Assembly (NCBI GenBank): GCA_036403235.1
Contig: DASWRI010000066.1
Location: 4,186 to 68,185, forward strand
Source: JBGTFE01 sp036403235
Lineage (GTDB): Bacteria > Acidobacteriota > Blastocatellia > Pyrinomonadales > Pyrinomonadaceae
Direction: 5' to 3'
Length of the DNA stretch: 64,000 bases
The position numbers and the translations under genes were made by a program. The first letter of the stretch is position 1. The number at the start of each line of letters is the position of its first letter. Shown piece after piece: positions 57,656-64,000 of this stretch. The notes beneath the pieces are model-generated. The model did not search any database. It saw nothing but the letters and a program-made list of their open reading frames with translations, and was not told where the DNA came from.

Positions 57656-59911
57656 CTAAAATTCCAAAATAAGATTGTCGTCCTCGACCGTCACTACAGC
57701 GCTGCCGCCGTTGGCTAATTGGCCGAAAAGAATTTCGTGCGCGAGCGGCTGCTTGATTTTTTCGTGAATCAGACGAGCCATCGGGCGCGCGCCGTAACGC
57801 GAGTCGAAGCCGTTTTTGGCAAGCCACTGGCGCGCCGTCTCGTCGAGCTGAACGAGCACGCGTTTTTCGGCGAGCTGGCCGTTGAGCTCTTTGATAAATT
57901 TATCGACAATCAGCGTGATGTTTTCCAGATTGAGAGCTTTAAACGGAACCCACGCATCGAGACGATTGCGAAATTCGGGCGTAAACGTGCGCTCGATGAC
58001 GCCTTTGGCGTTGCCTTTCGAATCGGATTGATTGCGGAAACCGACGCCGCCCGAAGAAAGTTCGCGCGCGCCGGCGTTGGTCGTCATAATCAAAATCACG
58101 TTGCGAAAATCCGCTTTTTTGCCGTTGTTGTCGGTCAACGTCGCCGAATCCATCACCTGCAAGAGCAGATTGAAAAGATTCGGGTGCGCTTTTTCGATTT
58201 CGTCGAGAACGAGAACCGAATGCGGATTTCGCATAATCGCGTCGGTCAGCAAGCCGCCCTGGTCAAAGCCGACGTATCCCGGCGGCGCGCCGATAAGCCG
58301 CGAAACCGTGTGCGGCTCGGCATATTCGCTCATATCGTAACGCAGAAATTCGACGCCCAGGATTTCGGCAAGCTGCTTGGAAACTTCGGTTTTCCCGACG
58401 CCCGTCGGGCCGCTAAAAAGAAACGAGCCGACCGGTTTTGTCTGATTTCCGAGACCGGCGCGCGAAATCTGAATCGCGTCGACGATTTTATCAATCGCCT
58501 CGTCCTGACCGAAAATTACCGATTTTAAATCGGGTTTCAGCGTCTTCAAACGGTCTTTTTCGTCGGCGACGACCGTTTTCGGCGGGATTTTCGCCATTCG
58601 CGCAATCGCGTTTTCGACCATCTGGACGGAAATTTGTTTCGGGCGCTTATCTTCGGGCAGGAGCTTCGTCGCCGCGCCGACCTCGTCGATAACGTCAATC
58701 GCCTTGTCGGGCAGATGCCGGTCGTTGATATATTTTCCGGCCAATTCGGCCGCGACGCGCAAGGCGTCGTCCGAATATTTTACCTTGTGATAGTCTTCGT
58801 AAAATTTCTTCAGGCCTTTCAAAATCTCGTAAGTTTCGTCAATCGTCGGCTCGCCGATTTCGATTTTTTGAAAGCGTCTGGCCAAAGCCCGGTCGCGTTC
58901 GAACGCGGCTTTGTATTCGCTGTAAGTCGTCGAGCCGATACAGCGCAGCTCGCCGGCCGCGAGCGCCGGTTTTAAGATGTTGGACGCGTCCATCGAGCCG
59001 CCCGAAACCGCGCCCGCGCCGACGATTGTGTGAATCTCGTCGATAAACAAAATCGAGTTTTCGTGTTTTTTGAGCTCGCTCAAAATCGCTTTGAAGCGCT
59101 GCTCGAAGTCGCCCCGGTAACGCGTTCCGGCGAGAACCGCGCCCATATCGAGCGCGAAAACTTTCGCGTCTTTTAAGACCTCGGGCACTTCGCCTTCGGC
59201 AATTTTGAGCGCCAGCCCTTCGGCCAGAGCGGTTTTGCCGACGCCCGGCTCACCGACATAAAGCGGATTATTTTTCTTCCGGCGACAGAGAACCTGAATC
59301 GTCCGGTCGATTTCTTCCTGCCGACCGATTATCGGGTCGATTCCGCCTTCTTTGGCGCGTTTGACGAGTTCTTCGGTAAACGCTTCGAGCGGTTTCTTTC
59401 TTTTCGGGCGGGCGCGTTCTTCGGCAAATTCGTCCGCCTCGGCGTCATCTCCAGTCGCATCGAAATCCAAATTATTGTCGATTTTGGAAATTCCGTGCGC
59501 GATATAATTCAAAATATCGAGCCGCGTGATACTTTGCTGCTGCAAAAGATAAACGGCGTAACTTTGCTCGGCCTGAAAAAGCGCGGCGAGAATATTTCCG
59601 CCGTCGACCGCGCGCTGGCCGCTGCCTTCGGCCTGCAAAATCGCATACTGGATAATCGATTGAAAAGTCGACGTCAGCTCGGGCGTCGCTCTTGCGCCTT
59701 CGGGCATTTTTTCGAGAACTTCGGCGAAATATTCTTCTAAGGATTTGGCTATTTCTTCGATGCGCGCGCCGCAGTTAGACAGGATATCGCGCGCCGCAGT
59801 GTCTTCGAGCAAAGCAAAAAGCAGATGCTCGAGCGTTACGTATTCGTGCTTGTATTTAACGGCTTCATCAACCGCGTAGCTTAAGGTTTCTTCTAATTCT
59901 CTGGTTAACAT
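57656..59911 (-). CDS. clpA: ATP-dependent Clp protease ATP-binding subunit ClpA
   Basis: A 751-residue AAA+ unfoldase with an N-terminal Clp domain (about 1-145), AAA-1 (Walker A GEPGVGKTALAEG, Walker B ILFIDEIHT) and AAA-2 (GPTGVGKTEVSKQ, VLVLDEIEKAH). The IGL-type ClpP-binding loop region is present in the second module. It unfolds tagged proteins for ClpP; clpP is not in this window. The adaptor clpS is directly upstream with a 45-bp spacer, typical of clpS-clpA operons. The linker after the N domain is acidic. Confidence 0.96.
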   Translation of the reverse strand: MLTRELEETLSYAVDEAVKYKHEYVTLEHLLFALLEDTAARDILSNCGARIEEIAKSLEEYFAEVLEKMPEGARATPELTSTFQSIIQYAILQAEGSGQRAVDGGNILAALFQAEQSYAVYLLQQQSITRLDILNYIAHGISKIDNNLDFDATGDDAEADEFAEERARPKRKKPLEAFTEELVKRAKEGGIDPIIGRQEEIDRTIQVLCRRKKNNPLYVGEPGVGKTALAEGLALKIAEGEVPEVLKDAKVFALDMGAVLAGTRYRGDFEQRFKAILSELKKHENSILFIDEIHTIVGAGAVSGGSMDASNILKPALAAGELRCIGSTTYSEYKAAFERDRALARRFQKIEIGEPTIDETYEILKGLKKFYEDYHKVKYSDDALRVAAELAGKYINDRHLPDKAIDVIDEVGAATKLLPEDKRPKQISVQMVENAIARMAKIPPKTVVADEKDRLKTLKPDLKSVIFGQDEAIDKIVDAIQISRAGLGNQTKPVGSFLFSGPTGVGKTEVSKQLAEILGVEFLRYDMSEYAEPHTVSRLIGAPPGYVGFDQGGLLTDAIMRNPHSVLVLDEIEKAHPNLFNLLLQVMDSATLTDNNGKKADFRNVILIMTTNAGARELSSGGVGFRNQSDSKGNAKGVIERTFTPEFRNRLDAWVPFKALNLENITLIVDKFIKELNGQLAEKRVLVQLDETARQWLAKNGFDSRYGARPMARLIHEKIKQPLAHEILFGQLANGGSAVVTVEDDNLILEF

Positions 59912-59956
59912 AATTCAAAATACTTTAGATGATTATCTCACAAAATACGTTAAAAG

Positions 59957-60274
59957 TTATTCTTCCTCGACCGTGCACAAAAACGGGTATTCGTGCGAGC
60001 GCGCCAGGTTCATCGCTTTTTCGGCTTTCATATTGGCAATCTCAAACGTGTAAACGCCCGCGATGCCGACGCCTTCGTTATGAACTTTGAGCATAATCAT
60101 AAACGATTCGGCGTAAGAGCGATTAAAAACCGTTTTGAGGATAAAAACGACAAAATCCATCGTCGTAAAATCGTCGTTGTGAAGAACGACCTTATACATT
60201 TTCGGCTTTTCGAGCTTGGTTTCACTCTCGGTCACCACCTCGCCATCTTGTTCGATATCGGGAAAGTCCGGCAT
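59957..60274 (-). CDS. clpS: ClpS adaptor protein
   Basis: A 105-residue adaptor with the ClpS core: YKVVLHNDDFTTMDFVV (the LHNDDFT motif binding N-degrons), the MLKVHNEGVGIAGVYT loop and the C-terminal ARSHEYPFLCTVEEE. It delivers proteins with N-terminal Leu, Phe, Trp or Tyr to ClpA. The N-terminal tail needed for delivery is present (about 25 residues). First gene of clpS-clpA; aat, which makes Leu/Phe N-degrons, is in this window but 13 kb away. Confidence 0.96.
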   Translation of the reverse strand: MPDFPDIEQDGEVVTESETKLEKPKMYKVVLHNDDFTTMDFVVFILKTVFNRSYAESFMIMLKVHNEGVGIAGVYTFEIANMKAEKAMNLARSHEYPFLCTVEEE

Positions 60275-60289
60275 AGTTCAATTTAATCA

Positions 60290-60415
60290 CAGACGCATAC
60301 AGATTATCACGGATAAATTTAACAGGATGGACGGGATACGCAGGATAAAATTAGATTCATTTCGTTGAGTTATTCAATAAACATCCTGTCTATTCTGTCC
60401 ATCCTGTTTGACTTT
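60290..60415. repeat. Dispersed imperfect inverted repeat (AACAGGATGGAC type)
   Basis: AACAGGATGGACGGGATACG begins at 60321, and ATCCTGTCTATTCTGTCCAT at 60383 is its approximate reverse complement (arms 60321-60346/60383-60408). Flanks include CACAGACGCATACAGATTATC. The same words are found at 7697-7726. Confidence 0.75.
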
Positions 60416-60419
60416 CACA

Positions 60420-61538
60420 CTAAATTTTCTTTACTTCAAAATACGCTTTAATCGCCTTGTATTTGCTCGAATTTTCCAGAATATCGAAAATTTCGGCGTA
60501 GTTTTCCAGACCTTCGACGCGGTGCGTCAGCATCCGCGAAAGCCAGCCCGCGTACATCGCTTCGCAGAGCGCCAAATCCTTGACGCCGAGCTCGAAATGC
60601 TCGCGGTTGGCGTTGACCGTCCCGACCATCGCACGGTTGCCGAGTACGAACATCTGGTTGATTTTGTCCGACGGAACGGCGTCGGTTTTCCGTTCGCCGC
60701 CGGTCACACTCGCTAAAATCAAAATTCCGTTTTCGTTCAAGCTTTGCATCGCGTCGAAAATAATCGGCGAAAATCCGGTGCATTCGAAAATCAAATCGTA
60801 CTCGCCGTATTTTTGGGCCGAATCGGCAATGGAAATCTCGGCCGTCGAATCATAAGTCGCGCCGATGGCTTCGAGCAAATCGGCGTTCAGATAACCTTCG
60901 CGCTTGTCCCGGCCGAAGCCGTGAACTTCGTAGCCGCGCAAACGCAGCGCCATCGTCGTCAAAAGCCCGACGTTGCCCGTGCCGAGCACGGCGGCGGTTT
61001 TCGGTCGCCAGATTTTCAAGCGTTCCTGAATATCCGACGCTTGTTTCAAACCTTTTTCGATAATCGAAAGCGGCTCTAAAAGAACGGCGATTTCTTTAAT
61101 CGCGGGCGGGATTTTAACGAGAAAGTCGGCGCTTTCGACGTAAAACTCGGCCATGTAGCCGTGCAGGCGCGAGATGCCGCGCTCGTAATATTTGTCGTCG
61201 GTCGTAAAGTCCTGTTCGCCGATTTGGTCGTAGATGCTTGAGCCGCGCGGACGGCGAACGGTCGCGACGACGTAATCGCCTTTTTGGAGTTCCTTCACGT
61301 TTTCGCCCGTTTCGACGACGCGCCCGAAGTTTTCGTGGCCGAGCACGAGAAAATCGAAATTTTTTGGCGCAACGCCGTATTCGCCGTTGTTGATTTCTCT
61401 ATCGGTTCCGCACGCGCCGACGCGCAAAACCTCGACGAGAACGCCGCGCCCGTCGTTTATTTCAGCCAAATCGGGTTTGTCCATCTCAACCAGATGAACG
61501 CTTTTTTGTTCTTTCGGAATAACCGCAACTGCTTTCAT
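60420..61538 (-). CDS. Zinc-dependent glucose 1-dehydrogenase-like protein
   Basis: A 372-residue medium-chain dehydrogenase. It has the zinc segment VGACGTDREINNG and GHENFGRVVETG, and the Rossmann motif VLGTGNVGLLTTMALR. The sequence and the lack of the four structural-zinc cysteines in one cluster fit the archaeal-type glucose dehydrogenase branch. It oxidises an aldose with NAD(P)+; the sugar is not certain. I chose ATG 61538, which has GGGGA six to ten bases upstream; an earlier in-frame start would overlap the upstream gene. It is 13 bp downstream of the glycan enzyme gene, so they form an operon. Confidence 0.88.
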   Translation of the reverse strand: MKAVAVIPKEQKSVHLVEMDKPDLAEINDGRGVLVEVLRVGACGTDREINNGEYGVAPKNFDFLVLGHENFGRVVETGENVKELQKGDYVVATVRRPRGSSIYDQIGEQDFTTDDKYYERGISRLHGYMAEFYVESADFLVKIPPAIKEIAVLLEPLSIIEKGLKQASDIQERLKIWRPKTAAVLGTGNVGLLTTMALRLRGYEVHGFGRDKREGYLNADLLEAIGATYDSTAEISIADSAQKYGEYDLIFECTGFSPIIFDAMQSLNENGILILASVTGGERKTDAVPSDKINQMFVLGNRAMVGTVNANREHFELGVKDLALCEAMYAGWLSRMLTHRVEGLENYAEIFDILENSSKYKAIKAYFEVKKI

Positions 61539-61551
61539 AAATTCCCCTTTT

Positions 61552-64000
61552 TCAAACTTTAACTTCAACCGTCGCTTTGCGTTCGAGCTTGCCCCAGCCG
61601 ACGACAGCGCCGCGAATCGCCGTCCAGACGGATTTGACCATCACCCAGTACATTACCTGACGATAACCGAATCGCTGGATGAGAAGCCAGCCGAGAAGCG
61701 TCTTTTTCTCTCGTTTTTCCATCAAAAACGCGGCAAACGCGCCGAACCAGTCAACCGCCAGAAAGAGCGCGTAGTAAAACATCACCGCGCCCAGATTGGT
61801 CGGCGTGTGCGCGTATTCTTTTTGATGTTCGAGATAGCCGATAAACGCGGAAACAAGCGTCCAGACAAAAATCAAATCCATCAAGGGCGAGATGAGCGGA
61901 AACAAAACTTGGAAAATCCAGACGTTCGGCATGGCGATAAAACCGAGCGTTCCGTATCGCGGATTAAGCAGCGCGCGTTTGTGTTTCCACATACACTGCA
62001 AAGTGCCGAACGACCAGCGGAAACGCTGTTTCGCAAGGCCGCGAAGCGAGTCGGGCGCTTCGGTCAAACCGATTGCGTTTTCCTCGTAACCGATGTGATA
62101 GCCGAGCCTTCGAACCTGAATCGTCAAATCCTGGTCTTCGGCTAAAGTATCGGACGAAAATCCGCCGGTTTCTTCCAAAACCTCGCGCCGCCACGCGCCG
62201 ACCGAGCCGGGAACGACCATGATGCAGTTAAGCGAGGCGAAGGCGCGGCGGTCAAAATTCTGCGAGGTAATGTATTCGAGCGCCTGCCATTTGGTGACGA
62301 TGTTTATGCGATTGCCGACTTTCGCGTTGCCCGCGACCGCGCCGATTGTTTTATCGGCAAAGCGATGCGCGAGCGCGGAAATCGTCTGCGCGGTGAAAAG
62401 CGTGTCGGCGTCGAGCGCGATGATAATTTCGCCCGACGCTTTTTGCCAGCCGAAATTGAGCGCTTCGGCTTTGCCGCGGTTTCCTTTTTGAAACAGCGAG
62501 ATTTTTGCGTTGTCGCCGAATTTTTCCTCGGCGATTTCAAAAGTTTTATCGCTCGAACCGTCATCGACGACGATAATTTCAAAATTCGGGTAATCGGATT
62601 CGAGCAAGCTTTCAATCGTCCGGCAGATTACTTTTTCCTCGTTAAAGGCGGGAACGACGATGGAAACGAGCGGCTCGTATTTTTCGCCGAAATGGTCGTA
62701 CTCGCGCTTGCGTGAGCGTAAAAACTGGGCGAAAGCGAGAATTCCGATAAGCACCATGCGTCCGAGACCTAAACCGATTCCGATGATAAACGTCCATTTC
62801 ATCAGCCATCCGCCGACTGACATCCCGTAAAAAAAGAACGAATCGGCCTGGGCGTAAAAATTCTGGTCATTCGGCATAACCGGCATCGCCTGTTCGGGCG
62901 AGATATTTGCCAAATCCGAAATCGTCGTAAATTGAAAACCGCGATTTTTGAGCTCGCGAATGATTTTCGGCAAGGCTTCGACGGTTGCCGAACGGTCGCC
63001 GCCGCCGTCGTGCAGAAGAATGATTTCGCCCCGCTCTTCCGGCGTCGTGATGGCCGCGGCTTTCAAAACCTCGCCGAGTAAATCGTCGGCGTTGCGCGCG
63101 CTGCCGTCATCGTTTTTCAATTTCCAATCGTCCGGGTCGATGTGCAGCCCGACCGAGATATAGCCCAGATTCTGTGCCTGAACGGTCGGGTCGACTTCGT
63201 CCGGCGTGCGCGGTTCGGCGTCGCCAAAATACGGCGCGCGGAAAAGGCGCGTCGAGCGTCCGGTCAGGGATTCGATAAGCCTCTGCGTCGCGTTGAGTTC
63301 AATGTCGGTAATCTGGCGCGGAACTTCGCCCAGGTTTGGATGAGTAAACGAATGATTGCCGATTTCGTGGCCTTCGGCGACGATGCGTTTGATTAAATCG
63401 GGATTTTCCTGCCCGTTTTGGCCGACGACGAAAAACGCGGCTTTGACGTTTTCCTGTTTGAGTATGTCGAGAATTTTCGGCGTCCAGACCGGGTCCGGGC
63501 CGTCGTCGAAGGTGAGGACGATTTTGCCGACTTTATCGCCCGTGCGCTGGATGATATAGGACGAAGGAACCTGATTGTAAGTTTCGCTCGAAATCGCGCC
63601 GCCGGCGTTCAGCTTTAAATCGCGCATGCCGTCCTGCGGCTCGGCTTTAACCTGCAAAATCTCGCCCGTTCCTTCAAAATCGACGTCGTAGCCGTATTTG
63701 ATAATTTTCAAATCGTCGGCGGAAAAATCCTGTTGGCCCGCGCCGAAAATTTTCCACAAGCTCGGGTCTTCGCTTCCCAAACGCCAGAGGGCGAGGCCCG
63801 CGACATTGTAGGCTCGCGCCGATTGCAGCTCGTTGTAAGCCGTCGCCGCGTCGAGAAACCAGACCTTGTGCGTCTTGCCGTCGTCTTCTTCGTAGCTGAA
63901 ATGCGGATTTTCCGATTCGGCGTCAAATTTAATCTCGGTCGGGCTGTCTAAAGATTCTTTAGCCGCAAGAACCGATTGCTGAAACGAAACGTCTTCGGCT
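61552..64000 (-). CDS. Trifunctional GH18 - polysaccharide deacetylase - glycosyltransferase (5' end cut)
   Basis: A very long membrane enzyme, at least 816 residues, open at the window's right edge. The start of the visible part is the end of a GH18-type domain (KVWFLDAATAYNELQSARAY and GLALWRLGSEDPSLW). It continues into a NodB polysaccharide deacetylase domain (LTFDDGPDPVWTP; GHEIGNHSFTHPNLGEV) and a membrane-anchored family 2 glycosyltransferase (VSIVVPAFNEE, VVDDGSSD, LDADTLF, EDQDLT and the QRFRW motif) with several C-terminal membrane helices. Together the modules could make, deacetylate and trim a GlcNAc polymer such as poly-N-acetylglucosamine. The start is outside the window. Confidence 0.92.
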   Translation of the reverse strand, partial: AEDVSFQQSVLAAKESLDSPTEIKFDAESENPHFSYEEDDGKTHKVWFLDAATAYNELQSARAYNVAGLALWRLGSEDPSLWKIFGAGQQDFSADDLKIIKYGYDVDFEGTGEILQVKAEPQDGMRDLKLNAGGAISSETYNQVPSSYIIQRTGDKVGKIVLTFDDGPDPVWTPKILDILKQENVKAAFFVVGQNGQENPDLIKRIVAEGHEIGNHSFTHPNLGEVPRQITDIELNATQRLIESLTGRSTRLFRAPYFGDAEPRTPDEVDPTVQAQNLGYISVGLHIDPDDWKLKNDDGSARNADDLLGEVLKAAAITTPEERGEIILLHDGGGDRSATVEALPKIIRELKNRGFQFTTISDLANISPEQAMPVMPNDQNFYAQADSFFFYGMSVGGWLMKWTFIIGIGLGLGRMVLIGILAFAQFLRSRKREYDHFGEKYEPLVSIVVPAFNEEKVICRTIESLLESDYPNFEIIVVDDGSSDKTFEIAEEKFGDNAKISLFQKGNRGKAEALNFGWQKASGEIIIALDADTLFTAQTISALAHRFADKTIGAVAGNAKVGNRINIVTKWQALEYITSQNFDRRAFASLNCIMVVPGSVGAWRREVLEETGGFSSDTLAEDQDLTIQVRRLGYHIGYEENAIGLTEAPDSLRGLAKQRFRWSFGTLQCMWKHKRALLNPRYGTLGFIAMPNVWIFQVLFPLISPLMDLIFVWTLVSAFIGYLEHQKEYAHTPTNLGAVMFYYALFLAVDWFGAFAAFLMEKREKKTLLGWLLIQRFGYRQVMYWVMVKSVWTAIRGAVVGWGKLERKATVEVKV

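Overview
The window looks like a chromosomal segment of a Gram-negative soil-type bacterium, most probably an acidobacterium near the Blastocatellia/Pyrinomonadaceae. This is inferred from gene style: Hanks-type kinases fused to TolB-like propellers or TPRs next to a matching ECF sigma factor, tandem VWFA-related exported proteins, many M28/GH/PQQ-type exported proteins, lspA and lgt, ClpS-ClpA with Aat, and medium GC content. No rRNA, tRNA, IS element, prophage or CRISPR array was seen. Nearly all genes are intact; the first (mreC) and the last (a GH18/deacetylase/glycosyltransferase fusion) run off the window.

Layout: 1-5.3 kb, minus strand: mreB-mreC (cell shape), hsp20-lon (proteostasis) and a CBS-pair protein. 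5.4-13.8 kb: Rieske protein, mutarotase-like protein, a sigma factor with its zinc-finger anti-sigma factor, lipoprotein, PQQ-type propeller, M28 peptidase and a secreted protein. 14.1-21.1 kb: ECF sigma factor, kinase-propeller, an orphan protein, and a second kinase with TolB and TPR modules. 21.3-24 kb, minus: SRPBCC protein and two VWFA proteins. 24.4-32.6 kb, plus: phosphohexomutase, ileS, lspA-GNAT-lgt, rluD-type pseudouridine synthase. 33.7-40.7 kb: a glycan-degradation run (GH20, GH92, serine hydrolase). 41-50.4 kb: PhoX-like protein, saccharopine-dehydrogenase-like protein, aat-dinB-ywbE, MATE pump, FAD monooxygenase and a Lys/Ser/Gly repeat protein. 50.6-55.4 kb: hybrid histidine kinase, small membrane protein plus zinc alcohol dehydrogenase. 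55.5-64 kb, minus: dicarboxylate symporter, lipoprotein, clpS-clpA, glucose-dehydrogenase-like protein and the trifunctional envelope glycan enzyme.

The most unusual content is not in the genes but between them. At least eleven loci carry short tandem heptanucleotide words, a different word at each locus, and about eight of these are followed by inverted copies of the same word, so they fold into hairpins. Two have expanded inside genes (the PQQ propeller and the pseudouridine synthase) without breaking the frame. Three longer arrays (24.16-24.34, 31.30-31.57 and 52.97-53.20 kb) have unrelated sequences but the same exact 21-bp period, which is 3 x 7 bp and two helical turns; two of them switch orientation inside the array, one through a perfect 50-bp palindrome. 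A second candidate is a structured leader at 25844-25960 upstream of ileS: an 11-bp closing stem, two inner hairpins, and an 8-nt segment that can pair either into a pseudoknot or leave free a perfect 15-bp terminator stem. This resembles an orphan riboswitch or attenuator.
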